Assembly (NCBI GenBank): GCA_020632755.1
Contig: JACKEY010000008.1
Location: 1-64,000 of the forward strand
DNA: 64,000 bases
Origin: Alphaproteobacteria bacterium
Lineage (GTDB): Bacteria; Myxococcota_A; UBA796; UBA2385
Direction: 5' to 3'
In this document: one piece after another, positions 49,655-58,662 of the stretch
Layout of the letters: the number at the start of each line of letters is the position of its first letter
How positions within the stretch are numbered: the stretch's first letter is position 1
The notes under the pieces: model-generated
What the model was told of the DNA's origin: nothing
What the model saw: the letters and a program-made list of their open reading frames with translations, nothing else
Database searches by the model: none
Position numbers and translations under genes: made by a program

Positions 49655-51307
49655 TCAGGGATCCGGTAGGGCAGCCAGGGTCTCGACCGACTCGATGCGC
49701 GTCGGGAAGTCGTGGCGGGCGAGCTCCTCGGCCACCGAGGCCGGCAGCGGCACCCGCAGCAGCAGGTCCTGGTTGGGCACGTCGACCTCCCAGGTGTGCG
49801 CGATGTCGGGCTCGTCGCTGCCGAGCTTGGGGAAGGCCAGGCTCGCGGCCTGCAGCTGGCGGCCCAGGTGGGCCAGGCTGCCGGGCTCGCTGTTGTGGCC
49901 CAGGTTGGTCGCGTAGATGCTCAGGTAGCCGTTGCCTTCGTCGACCAGCTCGATCATCCGGCTGTGCATCGGGAAGTCGACGGTGCTGGCCAGCATGAGC
50001 TCCCAGTAGCCGTCGCCGGCGCCGCCCTGGTCGGTCGCCAGCGGCCGCCACAGGTCGATGCGGTTGCGGTGCCCGTGGCCGGTGACGTGCAGCACGACGC
50101 CTTCGCTGGCGGCCAGGGCCCGCGTGAGCTGGTCGGCGCTGTACTCGCTGTAGCTCGTGAAGTCGTCGGCCCGGTGGTGGGACATGACGATGACCAGCTC
50201 GTGGGCGGCATCGGCGGCGGCCAGCTCGGCTTCGAGCCAGGCGCCCTGCTCGGCCGTCATCGAGCCGGCGGACAGGATGGGGATGGGCCCGTCGTGGGTG
50301 ACCGTGTCCAGCACCACGAGCCGCACCGGGCGGTCGGGCACGGGGTGCACGCTGTACCAGCCGACGCCGGCGGCGGCGTCTTCGGCGGTCATGCCGTGCC
50401 CGGCGGGCTCGCCCTCGGCCTGCTGCAGCACGGTGAGCACCTCTTCGGTGCGCAGGACCAGCCGCCGCGCATCGGCCGGCGTGCTGCCCTCGGTGACCAG
50501 ATCCCCCCACTCGGTGGCCCCGTCGCGGTAGCCGTTGAAGCCGATCGGCCCGTCGAAGACCTCGCCGCCGACGCTGGCGTCGCGGACCTCGTCGGTGACC
50601 TCGCCCACGCCGCCGTTGTAGTGGGTCTCGTGGTTCCCGATGGTGGCGTACCAGGGCACGTCCAGGCCGTCGGACCAGAAGGGGTCGGCGGGGTCGTTGC
50701 CGGGGCCGGGCACGGGGTCGTCGTCGTCGCCGCTGTCGGGGTCGATGGCGCCGCCGTTGAGCGCGGTCAGGAACCAGTCGAGCTCGTTCTGCTGGCTGCC
50801 GTCGGTCAGGTCGCCGGCGAAGATGGCGAAGTCGAAGGGCCGGCCCGCCAGGTCGGAGATCCGCCGGGCCGAGCGCACATGGGCCTCGAAGACCTGGGTC
50901 GTGACGTGCCCGCCCGGCCGGTACAGGTAGTCCAGCGCCTCCAGCCGGACCGGGGACTCCTCGTCGATGAGCTGCGGGTCCGCGGCCTGCCACAGCCACA
51001 CGATGCTGCGCCGCTCGGTGCCCTCGACGAAGTCCGGGGCCAGCTCGGCGTACTCGATCCACTCGACGCCCTCGACCCGCTCCACCCCCAGATCGGGGGT
51101 CTCGGCGATGGCCTCTGTGTCCCACAGCGACAGCGCCCCGGACGCGATCGCCTCCACGGTGGCGGTCCCCGGCACGAGCGGCGCCCACAGCGCCTGCAGG
51201 GTCGTGTAGGGCTCGGCCGACAGCCCGTAGGTCGGGGGAGGGTCGGCGGCCGAGGTGTCCGCGGGCGAAGCGGCGGGCCGGCAGGACAGGAGGAGGAGGA
51301 GCAGCAT
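49655..51307 (-). CDS. Calcineurin-like metallophosphoesterase lipoprotein
   Basis: 550 residues. Signal MLLLLLLSC. Metal-binding blocks of the calcineurin-like superfamily are visible: FAIFAGDLTDG (about 160-170), ATIGNHE, VIVMSHHRADD and VTGHGHRN. The first usual DxH block, expected before GDLTDG, is not obvious, which may reduce activity or reflect a divergent branch. An acidic DSGDDDDPVPG insert lies between the second and third block. TATCCT stands 6 nt upstream of the ATG. It lies 30 bp after the DNA methyltransferase gene. Confidence 0.82.
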   Translation of the reverse strand: MLLLLLLSCRPAASPADTSAADPPPTYGLSAEPYTTLQALWAPLVPGTATVEAIASGALSLWDTEAIAETPDLGVERVEGVEWIEYAELAPDFVEGTERRSIVWLWQAADPQLIDEESPVRLEALDYLYRPGGHVTTQVFEAHVRSARRISDLAGRPFDFAIFAGDLTDGSQQNELDWFLTALNGGAIDPDSGDDDDPVPGPGNDPADPFWSDGLDVPWYATIGNHETHYNGGVGEVTDEVRDASVGGEVFDGPIGFNGYRDGATEWGDLVTEGSTPADARRLVLRTEEVLTVLQQAEGEPAGHGMTAEDAAAGVGWYSVHPVPDRPVRLVVLDTVTHDGPIPILSAGSMTAEQGAWLEAELAAADAAHELVIVMSHHRADDFTSYSEYSADQLTRALAASEGVVLHVTGHGHRNRIDLWRPLATDQGGAGDGYWELMLASTVDFPMHSRMIELVDEGNGYLSIYATNLGHNSEPGSLAHLGRQLQAASLAFPKLGSDEPDIAHTWEVDVPNQDLLLRVPLPASVAEELARHDFPTRIESVETLAALPDP

Positions 51308-51313
51308 CGGGCC

Positions 51314-51319
51314 AGGATA
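51314..51319 (-). promoter_or_regulatory. -10-like TATCCT, leaderless start of the phosphoesterase gene
   Basis: CTATCCT-GGCCCG-ATG: 6 nt to the start codon, no Shine-Dalgarno. A weak CTGATC -35 lies 16 bp upstream and overlaps the stop of the methyltransferase gene. Confidence 0.5.
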
Positions 51320-51337
51320 GCGCCCGGCGGAGGGGGA

Positions 51338-52105
51338 TCAGCCGCGGGAGGCGTCCAGCGCCGCGGACACCCGGTCCGTCGAGGTCGCGGCCCAGTGCTC
51401 GCGCCGCTCGATGGCGCTGACCCGGCGGTCCAGCCGCACGCAGGCCGCGGCGGTGCTGCCCGAGCCCGAGAAGGGTTCGAGCACACGGTCGCCGGGGCGG
51501 CTGTACCAGCGCAGCAGCGGCTCGAGCACGGACCAGGCCTTGTGGTTGGGGTGGTCCTGCCAGGTGCGGCCCTCGCCGTCGGGGTCGTAGCCGCCGATGA
51601 GCGCGCGCGGCGGGCTCTGGTCGGCGGGCCCCAGGTCCGCGGCCGGGGCCCGGCCGAACACCAGGGCGACCTCGTAGATGCGGGCCAGGCGCTCGTTGCC
51701 CTGGCCCTGCTTGCCGAGCTTGGCCCACTGGACCTCGCCGTGGAAGCACAGGCCCAGGGCTTCGGCGGTCTCGCGGATCGGCGCCCGACCCAGGAAGTTG
51801 GTCCACACCAGCGCGTGGCCGTCCGGCGCGAGCGCGTCCACCGCCGGGGTCAGCCAGGCGCGGGTGAACAGGCGGTAGCGGCCGACGTCTTCGAACCGGG
51901 TGACGGCTTCGTGCTCGATCTTCGCGCCCTTGGCCGAGCGTTCCTGGCCGCGCGCGTTGCGCCGGACCAGCAGGCAGTAGGGCGGGTCTGCGTGCAGCAG
52001 GGCGGCAGGCTGGCCGTCGAGGGCGACGCGGTAGCTGGCGGCCAGCCGGCTGTCGCCGTGCACGATGCGGTGGCCGTCGCGGTCGAGGAGGAGGTTCGGC
52101 TGCAC
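51338..52105 (-). CDS. Orphan DNA methyltransferase (N6-adenine or N4-cytosine), beta type
   Basis: 255 residues from GTG. Motif IV DPPY (40-43) comes before the SAM-binding motif I FSGSGST (about 212-218), the permuted order of beta-class enzymes. A PNHKAW region just before it is typical of N4/N6 methylases. No endonuclease gene or specificity subunit is adjacent, so it may be a solitary methylase used in regulation or phage protection. It sits 25 bp after the ABC permease gene and 30 bp before the phosphoesterase gene. Confidence 0.85.
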   Translation of the reverse strand: MQPNLLLDRDGHRIVHGDSRLAASYRVALDGQPAALLHADPPYCLLVRRNARGQERSAKGAKIEHEAVTRFEDVGRYRLFTRAWLTPAVDALAPDGHALVWTNFLGRAPIRETAEALGLCFHGEVQWAKLGKQGQGNERLARIYEVALVFGRAPAADLGPADQSPPRALIGGYDPDGEGRTWQDHPNHKAWSVLEPLLRWYSRPGDRVLEPFSGSGSTAAACVRLDRRVSAIERREHWAATSTDRVSAALDASRG

Positions 52106-52130
52106 GGGCGTCCCGGGGGAGGAGGGCCGG

Positions 52131-53444
52131 CTATCCCGGGACGACCCGGCGGGCGGGCGGGCGGAGGAGGTCGGCGACGGGCAGCAGTCCGACCAGGCCG
52201 AGCGCCGCCGAGGTCGGCCAGGAGGGATCCCCCTCTCCCCACACCGCAGCACCCACGACCAGCACCAGCACGAGCGCACCGGCGATCCCGGCCCGGCGCC
52301 AGCGGGCCAGCCACACGGCCACCAGCGTACCGGCGATGCCGGGCGCGCTGATGGCCAGGAAGCGCGGCAGCACGCCGTCTCCCCCGAACCACGCCAGGTG
52401 CGCCAGCCACGGGAGGGCCACCACGCAGATCAAGGCGTGAGCGAGCAGCCCCCACCGCACCCAGGGCGGGGGGACGGGCAGGTGATCCCAGGGCGTGTCG
52501 CCAGGACGGGCGCCGAGACCGTAGGGGGTGCGGCCGAGCGGCTGGAAGGCCGCCGACAGCGCCACGGCGACGACAGCGACGACGACACCCACGGGCCACA
52601 GGCTGTCGTGCGTGTCCGACAGCAACAGCCACGGCAGCAGCCCGACCGCCGCCATCGGCAGGGATCGCAGGTGGGCGAGCGGCAGGCCCCACAGGAGATC
52701 GCGGAGGAAGGCCTGCGTCGGCGGGCGGCCGGCCCGGACGAGCGACACCCGCGGCAACAGCGGGCCCAGCGCGGCGGGCTCGGGCAGGGGCCCGACGGCG
52801 AACACGGCCACGGTGAGCACGCCGACCAGGGTGATGGCCACGAACGGATCGTGCAGCCAGCCCGCCCGCCACGCCAGCACGCCCAGGGTGCCGGGCAGGC
52901 CCAGCCCGAGCGCGTGCGAGAGGGGGTGGCGCCCCAGCTGCATCGCCGCGCCGAGCGTGGCGGGCAGCACGAAAGGCGCGAGCAGCAGCGGTGAGGTCGG
53001 CATGAAGCGCTGCTCGAGCTCGGCGACCAGGTCGGGAGCCAGGATCGGTGCAGCGCCGACGGCCGCGACGGACAGGCCAAGGCCCACGACCAACACCGGC
53101 AGCGCCGCCAGGGTCTCGCCCAGCGCCCGCGCCCGGGGCGACAGCGGCAGGATCGGCATGGCCACCGCCAGCTCGCGGCGGCCGGGGTTGGGCCACCCCT
53201 CGCTGCGGCTGTAGCAGAGCTCGATGACCAGCTGGCCGGCGCCGCCGATGAACACGCCGCCGACCAGCAGGATGGGCAGCGGCATCCGATTCGCCACGGC
53301 CAGCCAGGGCAGCATCACGAGCGGCGCGCACAGGGCGACCGGCAGCGCCAGCGGCCGCCAGCGCAGCATCGCCAGCAGCTGGCCGGCGTGGCGCAGGCTG
53401 CCTCGCAGGCTGCCTCGCAGGCTGCCTCGTGACGGGGGGCTCAC
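52131..53444 (-). CDS. ABC transporter membrane protein
   Basis: 437 residues with about ten to eleven hydrophobic segments and no soluble domain. Its GTG at 53444 overlaps the stop of the ABC ATPase gene (GTGA, 53441-53444), so the two form a transporter. Near the N-terminus are three GSLR units encoded by 12-bp repeats. The likely membership is the ABC-2-like permeases with GntR/YtrA partners, but the sequence is divergent. The substrate is unknown; YtrA systems respond to cell-wall stress or antibiotics. Confidence 0.75.
   Translation of the reverse strand: MSPPSRGSLRGSLRGSLRHAGQLLAMLRWRPLALPVALCAPLVMLPWLAVANRMPLPILLVGGVFIGGAGQLVIELCYSRSEGWPNPGRRELAVAMPILPLSPRARALGETLAALPVLVVGLGLSVAAVGAAPILAPDLVAELEQRFMPTSPLLLAPFVLPATLGAAMQLGRHPLSHALGLGLPGTLGVLAWRAGWLHDPFVAITLVGVLTVAVFAVGPLPEPAALGPLLPRVSLVRAGRPPTQAFLRDLLWGLPLAHLRSLPMAAVGLLPWLLLSDTHDSLWPVGVVVAVVAVALSAAFQPLGRTPYGLGARPGDTPWDHLPVPPPWVRWGLLAHALICVVALPWLAHLAWFGGDGVLPRFLAISAPGIAGTLVAVWLARWRRAGIAGALVLVLVVGAAVWGEGDPSWPTSAALGLVGLLPVADLLRPPARRVVPG
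53393..53428. repeat. Three tandem copies of a 12-bp repeat
   Basis: GCAGGCTGCCTC three times in a row, inside the 5' end of the permease gene; it encodes the repeated tetrapeptide GSLR on the minus strand. In-frame, so copy number changes would only lengthen or shorten the N-terminus. Confidence 0.9.
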
Positions 53445-54160
53445 GCGGCCTCCCACGACAGCAGCGCCTCTTCGAGCGTGCGGTCCTCGCCCACCACCTG
53501 CGGCGTCGGTCCCTGGGCCACCACGCGGCCCCGGCGCAGCACCAGCAGCTCGTCGGCGATGCGCTCCACGTCGGTCAGGATGTGGCTGCTGACGACGACG
53601 CTGCGCCGCTCGTCCTGGACCACGTCCAGGACCGCCTCGAGCAGCCGACGCCGCCCCGTCAGGTCCAGCCCGGCGGCGGGCTCGTCCAGGACCACCACCT
53701 CGGGCCGCCAGGCCAGCACGCAGATCAGCCGCAGACGGACGGCCTGGCCCTTCGACAGGTCGCGGGCCCGCTGGCGGGGATCCAGCTCGAAGCGGCCCAG
53801 CAGGTGCTCGACCAGGGCCGGGTCCCAGCCGGGGTAGTAGCCGGAGAGCGTGCGCAGCAGCCGGTCGACGCGCAGGTCGAAGACCGGCAGGTCGTCGGCC
53901 ATGAAGCCCAGCACCGAGCGCACACCGCCCGGATCGCGGACCGGGTCCCGTCCGAGCACCGACACCGTGCCCGCGTCGCGCGGGGACAGGCCCGCCAGGT
54001 GGCGCAGCAGGGTCGTCTTGCCGGCGCCGTTGCCGCCGACCAGGCCCACGACGCGCCCGGGCCGCAGATCCCAGGCGGGGATCTCGAGCGTGAACGGGCC
54101 GCGGCGGATGCGCAGGCCGTCGAGGTGGACGAGGACGGGCTCAGTCGCGGTCGGGGACAT
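53441..54160 (-). CDS. ABC transporter ATP-binding protein
   Basis: 239 residues. Walker A GGNGAGKTTLLRHL, Q-loop region LGFMADDLPVF, signature LSKGQ (a variant of LSGGQ), Walker B EVVVLDEPAAGLD and the switch His in VVVSSHILTDVE. It follows a GntR gene with a 20-bp overlap and precedes the permease gene with a 4-bp overlap, the usual YtrA-type operon order. Confidence 0.9.
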   Translation of the reverse strand: MSPTATEPVLVHLDGLRIRRGPFTLEIPAWDLRPGRVVGLVGGNGAGKTTLLRHLAGLSPRDAGTVSVLGRDPVRDPGGVRSVLGFMADDLPVFDLRVDRLLRTLSGYYPGWDPALVEHLLGRFELDPRQRARDLSKGQAVRLRLICVLAWRPEVVVLDEPAAGLDLTGRRRLLEAVLDVVQDERRSVVVSSHILTDVERIADELLVLRRGRVVAQGPTPQVVGEDRTLEEALLSWEAA

Positions 54161-54542
54161 CGAAGGCTCCGGGCAGGAGGGTGCGCAGCAGGGCGGCCTG
54201 GGCCGCGTCGTCCAGGCCGAGCAGGCGGGCGTGGTGCACGGCGTCGGTCAGCAGGGTGCGGGCGTCGTCGAGGGCGCCCTGGCGGGCGTCCGCGGGGGGC
54301 TCGGTCACGAAGGTGCCCTGGCCCTGGCGGCGCTCGATGAGCCCGGCCGCTTCGAGGTCGGCGTAGGCGCGGCGCACGGTGATCAGGCTGACCAGCGTGT
54401 CCTGGGCCAGCGCGCGGACGCTCGGCAGCAGGGTGCCCGGCGGCAGGGCCCCGGACTGGATGCTCGCCGCGAGCTGGTCGTGCAGCTGCCGGTAGAACGG
54501 CACGCCGGACGCCTGGCTGAGCTCGATCCGGGGGAGGGGCAC
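54141..54542 (-). CDS. GntR-family regulator, YtrA subfamily
   Basis: 133 residues. N-terminal winged helix (PFYRQLHDQLAASIQSGALPPGTLLPSVRALAQDTLVSLITVRRAYADLEAAGLIERRQGQGTFV) with only a short helical tail in place of a ligand domain, which defines the YtrA group. It heads the ABC operon and has a 22-bp palindrome 13 bp upstream of its ATG. Confidence 0.88.
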   Translation of the reverse strand: MPLPRIELSQASGVPFYRQLHDQLAASIQSGALPPGTLLPSVRALAQDTLVSLITVRRAYADLEAAGLIERRQGQGTFVTEPPADARQGALDDARTLLTDAVHHARLLGLDDAAQAALLRTLLPGAFDVPDRD

Positions 54543-54555
54543 GGGTCATCCTTCG

Positions 54556-54577
54556 GTGTGTATACACATATACACAC
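54556..54577. promoter_or_regulatory. GntR/YtrA operator palindrome
   Basis: Perfect inverted repeat of 9-bp arms, GTGTGTATA and TATACACAC, with spacer CACA. It lies in the promoter region shared by the gntR-ABC operon and the divergent gene at 54632 and stands out as an AT-rich island. YtrA-type regulators bind GT...AC dyads of this kind. Confidence 0.8.
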
Positions 54578-54631
54578 AGCACCGATGGAACGCAAGCGAT
54601 ACCCTCTCGAGGCCCCCTCCCGGAGTCCCGG

Positions 54632-55354
54632 ATGACCGCCTCCCCGGCCCCTTGGCGCCACCTCCCCCACGGCGCGATCGAGCCCCTGGCCCCCGGCCTC
54701 TGGTGCGTGAGCGGCACCCTCCCCGGCGGCAACCCCCTCCCCCGGAACATGGTCGTCTACCAGCTGGCCGACGGCGGCCTCTTGATCCACAGCGCGGTGA
54801 ACCTGGATCCCGACGGCATGCAGGCCCTCGAGGCGCTGGGCACGCCGCGGGTGCTGGTCGTGCCCAACCGCTTCCACCGCATGGACGCCCCCGCGTGGAA
54901 GGCCCGCTACCCGGAGATCCGGGTCGTGGGCCCCGCCGCCGTGCGGGCGATCATCGAGAAGGTCGTCCCGCTCGACGCCACCAGCGAAGAAGCGCTGCCG
55001 CCCCTGGGCATCCGGCTGCACGTGCCGGACGGCGCCAAGCCAGACGAGCACTGGCTGGAGCTGCCGCTGGCGGGCGACCGGCACGCGCTCGTCTGCACCG
55101 ACCTGCTGTTCAACTGCCGCGAGCACTTCCCGGGCGTCGGCGGCTTCGTGATGCGCCACCTGACCGGGTCCACCGGCCACTTCGGCACCACGCGGCTGTC
55201 GCGCATGATGCTGGTGCGGGACCAGCGGGCGCTGGCGGGCTGGCTGCGGGCCCAGGCGGATCGTCCGGGGCTCGCCGCCGTGGTCGTCGGCCACGGCACG
55301 CCCATCGTGGACGACGTCGCCGCCGAGCTGCGGGCCGCCGCCGACCAGGGCTGA
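54632..55354 (+). CDS. DUF4336-like (degenerate metallo-beta-lactamase fold) protein
   Basis: 240 residues. GLWCVSGTLPGGNPLPRNMVVYQLADGGLLIHSAVNLD and LVVPNRFHRMDAPAWKARYPEIRVVGP correspond to the early strands of the metallo-beta-lactamase fold, but the HxHxDH metal motif is missing. DLLFNC and VVVGHGTPI resemble later fold elements. This fits DUF4336-type proteins, whose function is unknown. TACCCT (54600-54605) is a candidate -10; the gene may share GntR control with the ABC operon. Confidence 0.7.
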   Translation: MTASPAPWRHLPHGAIEPLAPGLWCVSGTLPGGNPLPRNMVVYQLADGGLLIHSAVNLDPDGMQALEALGTPRVLVVPNRFHRMDAPAWKARYPEIRVVGPAAVRAIIEKVVPLDATSEEALPPLGIRLHVPDGAKPDEHWLELPLAGDRHALVCTDLLFNCREHFPGVGGFVMRHLTGSTGHFGTTRLSRMMLVRDQRALAGWLRAQADRPGLAAVVVGHGTPIVDDVAAELRAAADQG

Positions 55355-55372
55355 CCGGAGCGGGCGGGGTCG

Positions 55373-56824
55373 TCAGTCCCCGATGCGCAGCCGCCCGCCG
55401 ATGCCGAGCCAGGCGGTCCGCGCCGAGGTCGGCTCGAAGGGGGTCGCGCCGTCGCCGTAGGTGCCGTCCAGCGGCAGGCCCTCGACGTAGGCGGCGACCA
55501 GGTACAGCGGGCCGCCGACCAGGTCGGGCAGCGGCACGTTGGCCCGCGCGCCCAGGCCGAGCCGCCACGGGAACATCGGGCCGGCCGTGACCTGCAGCAG
55601 CCGGTGGCCCACCGCGACGTGCGGGTAGGCCCGCACGCGGTAGCGGGTGTCGCCCACCGGCAGGTCGTGGAAGTCGCCGACCGGCAGGGCCAGGTCCGCG
55701 CCGAGCCCGACGGCCAGGGCGCGCCACTCGAGCCCGGCCCCGAGCGTCGCGGTCGGCGAGATCGCGTTGACCGTCGCGTTCTCGCTGAGCGCGCCGTCGT
55801 CGACGTTCTGGATCAGGAACTCGCCGTCGTAGGTCCAGCCCGCGCCCACGGCGACCTGGCCGGCGAAGGCCAGGCCCCGGCGGTCGCCTTCGTCGGCCGG
55901 ACCGTCGCCCTGGAAGCGCACGGCGGCGTTGCCGTCGACTTCGTAGCGCAGCGGCTCGCGCTTGCCGGGGACCAGCAGGCTGACCGGCCCGTCGATGGTG
56001 GCCAGCCGCGCCGCGACCGAGGGCGAGAGCAGCACGGACTCGGGACCGCCCAGCAGGACCGCGCCGACCTGGCGAAGCTCGTCGGCCGACGCCAGGTAGG
56101 GCGCCGACTGCGTCTGGCCGGGGGTGAGCTCGAGGTCCCAGCGGCCGGTGACGCGGTCGTCGACGAGGACGGCCACGTCGTGCCGCCCGGCGGCGAGCTT
56201 CATCGGGCTGCCGGCCACATCGCGGCCGTCGACCCGCACCACCGCACCGGCGGGCAGGCCGTCCAGGCGAAGCGAGGCCAGCGGCTGCAGCAGCAGGCGA
56301 GCGCGGGTCTCCTGATAGGCCAGGCGCTGCGGCTCATCGGGCAGATCCGCCATCTCGGGGCTGCGGTCGGGGTCGATCGCGACGGCGTCGACCCAGGCGC
56401 GCACCTCGGTGCGGCCGCCGAGCTCGATCCGCCAGGACGCGGCGGCCGGATCGGTGGCCAGCGTGTCCTGGAAGTAGCGGTGCACGGCGTAGCCCTGGAA
56501 CAGGCGGGCGCGGTGCACCAGCGCGCGGTCTTCGGGGCGGATCACGTCGACGGCGGCGATCGCCGCTTCGAGGCGCCGCATGATCTGCAGCTCGCCGTCG
56601 AACTCGTCCTTGAGCGGCAGCACGGCCTGCAGCTCGTCGGAGAGCCGCTGCACGGCGGCGGCATCGTCGTCGGTCCACTGCTGGCTGGGGGCGAGCTCGG
56701 CCAGCGCCACGACGCCGCGGTCGGGGGTGGCGGCCGGCATGGGCGCGCCCATCAGCCAGACGGCGGAGCCGTCCGCGAGCGCGGGCGCGGCCAGGGCGAG
56801 CAGGGGCAGCAGGCTCAGCGACAC
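55373..56824 (-). CDS. Exported protein with PEGA-like domain, probable outer-membrane barrel
   Basis: 483 residues from GTG 56824, overlapping the kinase gene by 10 bp. Signal peptide MSLSLLPLLALAAPALA. The mature part has a helical N-terminus, a PEGA-like segment (LASLRLDGLPAGAVVRVDGRDVAGSPMKLAAGRHDVAVLVDDRV), and about 200 residues of alternating strands (FAGQVAVGAGWTYDGEFLIQ, LGAGLEWRALAVGLGADLALPVGDF, RVRAYPHVAVGHRLLQV) typical of a small beta-barrel. It follows the membrane-anchored kinase directly and may be its substrate or sensor partner. Confidence 0.72.
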   Translation of the reverse strand: MSLSLLPLLALAAPALADGSAVWLMGAPMPAATPDRGVVALAELAPSQQWTDDDAAAVQRLSDELQAVLPLKDEFDGELQIMRRLEAAIAAVDVIRPEDRALVHRARLFQGYAVHRYFQDTLATDPAAASWRIELGGRTEVRAWVDAVAIDPDRSPEMADLPDEPQRLAYQETRARLLLQPLASLRLDGLPAGAVVRVDGRDVAGSPMKLAAGRHDVAVLVDDRVTGRWDLELTPGQTQSAPYLASADELRQVGAVLLGGPESVLLSPSVAARLATIDGPVSLLVPGKREPLRYEVDGNAAVRFQGDGPADEGDRRGLAFAGQVAVGAGWTYDGEFLIQNVDDGALSENATVNAISPTATLGAGLEWRALAVGLGADLALPVGDFHDLPVGDTRYRVRAYPHVAVGHRLLQVTAGPMFPWRLGLGARANVPLPDLVGGPLYLVAAYVEGLPLDGTYGDGATPFEPTSARTAWLGIGGRLRIGD

Positions 56825-58662
56825 GAGAGCTCCGATCCGGAAGCGGTGCAGGTGAAGGCGGCGGGGCCCGACACGGTCAGCTTGCCGCGCAGGGTGGCGC
56901 CGCCCACGGTGGCGGTGACCGAGCAGGGCCCCAGCGGGGCGTCGCGGACGACCAGCGACGAGCTGCCGGCGCCGTCGCGATCGCCACAGACGGCGCGCAG
57001 GTCCGACGCATCGGGCGACACGACCTTGATCATGCGCACGCGCTCGACAGGGCCGGCGGCCTCGGGCGGCGCGGCCGTCTCGGCGGCAGGCTCGGCGGCA
57101 GGCTTGGTCGTCGTCGGGCGCGTCGCCGGCTCGGCGGCAGCGGGGCGGGAGGAGGAAGCCGCTGCGGCCGCCGCGGGAGCTTCGGCGGGAGGAGGCTCGG
57201 AGGGCGCGTCCTCGCGCGAGGGCTCCTCGGCAGAAGCAGCCTCGCCAGAGGTCTCCTCGCCGGACCCATCCTCCCCAGACGCATCCTCACCCGCGGCCGG
57301 CTCGGCCGGCGGGGTCTCGACCGGCGCGGCGGACACCGTCGCCACCGGGGCAGGCGCCGGGACAGGGGCCGGATCGCCGCCCCGTCCCGCCATCCACCAG
57401 GCGCCGCCGCCGACCAGCACGAGCAGGGCGACGACCGCGGCGATGGCGCCCATCGGCGGGCCGGACTTCGGCGGAGGGTCGTAGGTCGGGACCGGCGCGA
57501 CCGACGGCGCGACCGACGGCGCCACCGACGGGGCGGGGGCCGGGGGCGTCACGGGAGCCGCTTCGGGCTCGTCGGTGCCGCCGAACATCTCGGGCGCGAC
57601 GATGGTGTTGTTGGACGGCGGATCGTCGGGCTCGAAGTCGTCGACCGTGATGGTCTCGTTCTTCGGGGCCGGGATGGGGCCGGCGCCGGTGCCGTCCCCG
57701 CTGGCCTGTTCCGACAGCACGCCGTCGGCGTCGCGGGTCTCGACCCGGGCGCGGGCCGGCGGCACGAAGGCCTCGGCCACGGCGAGCAGGCTGCCGCCCC
57801 GGGCCTGGGGCAGCAGCTCGCGGACGCGGCGCAGCACCTCGGTGATGGCGGGGCGGTCCTCGGGCCGGAAGGCCATCATCGAGGTGACCAGCTCGACGAG
57901 GTCGTCGGCCTGGGGGTCGTCGCCCAGGGCGCGGCGCAGCACCGAGTCGCGGTCGCGCGCCTGCTCGGCGTTCTCGAGGCGCCCGGGCTCGGCGCGGCCG
58001 AAGGGCTCGCCGACCAGCAGCTCCCAGAACATCGCGCCGACCGAGTAGACGTCGCCGGGTTCTTCGGCTTCCAGGCCGCGCAACCGCTCGGGCGACATGT
58101 AGGGCACCGAGCCGTAGCCGATGCGGCTGGTGGCGGCCTCGCGCCCCGCGACGTTGCTGCCTGCGATGCCGAAGTCGAGCAGCTTCACGTCGCCGTGGGT
58201 CGTCAGGATGACGTTGCTCGGCTTGATGTCGCGGTGGACCACGTGTAGCGGCTGGCCGTCGTGGCCCTCGCCGTGCAGGGCGGCATCGAGCCCCATCGCC
58301 ATCTGGCGGACCAGCTCGAGCGCGGCCCGCGGCGCCATGGTCTGCCGCTGCTCGGCCATCACGACCAGCACGTTCTCGAGGTCGGCGCCCTTGAGCGCCT
58401 CCATCACGACGGCCCAGCGCCCGTCGACGCGCACCAGGTCGAACACCCGCACGATGTTGCGGTGGTCGAGGTGCCCCAGCAGCCGCGCTTCGTCCCGCAG
58501 GCGCCGGCCCGCGTCGGACTCGCCCGACCACTGGATGTTGAGCACCTTGAGCGCCACCCGGGTGCGGAAGCCGCCGAGCGACACCATGTCGGCCAGGTAG
58601 ACCGTGCCGAAGGTCCCCTCGCCGAGGTGCTGCCGCAGCTCGAAGCGCCGACCGCCGCTCAT
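56815..58662 (-). CDS. Membrane-anchored Ser/Thr protein kinase
   Basis: 615 residues. Complete kinase in 8-285: Gly loop GEGTFGTVY, Lys39, HRDIKPSN with Asp145, DFG Asp163, SPER. A proline/alanine-rich juxtamembrane region (SVAPSVAPSVAP) leads to one membrane helix (404-426). The extracellular part has a GEDASGEDGSGEETSGEAAS linker and a C-terminal beta domain with three cysteines. Domain order is that of PknB-like receptors without PASTA repeats. Its ATG overlaps the stop of the lipoprotein gene by 4 bp. Confidence 0.88.
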   Translation of the reverse strand: MSGGRRFELRQHLGEGTFGTVYLADMVSLGGFRTRVALKVLNIQWSGESDAGRRLRDEARLLGHLDHRNIVRVFDLVRVDGRWAVVMEALKGADLENVLVVMAEQRQTMAPRAALELVRQMAMGLDAALHGEGHDGQPLHVVHRDIKPSNVILTTHGDVKLLDFGIAGSNVAGREAATSRIGYGSVPYMSPERLRGLEAEEPGDVYSVGAMFWELLVGEPFGRAEPGRLENAEQARDRDSVLRRALGDDPQADDLVELVTSMMAFRPEDRPAITEVLRRVRELLPQARGGSLLAVAEAFVPPARARVETRDADGVLSEQASGDGTGAGPIPAPKNETITVDDFEPDDPPSNNTIVAPEMFGGTDEPEAAPVTPPAPAPSVAPSVAPSVAPVPTYDPPPKSGPPMGAIAAVVALLVLVGGGAWWMAGRGGDPAPVPAPAPVATVSAAPVETPPAEPAAGEDASGEDGSGEETSGEAASAEEPSREDAPSEPPPAEAPAAAAAASSSRPAAAEPATRPTTTKPAAEPAAETAAPPEAAGPVERVRMIKVVSPDASDLRAVCGDRDGAGSSSLVVRDAPLGPCSVTATVGGATLRGKLTVSGPAAFTCTASGSELSCR

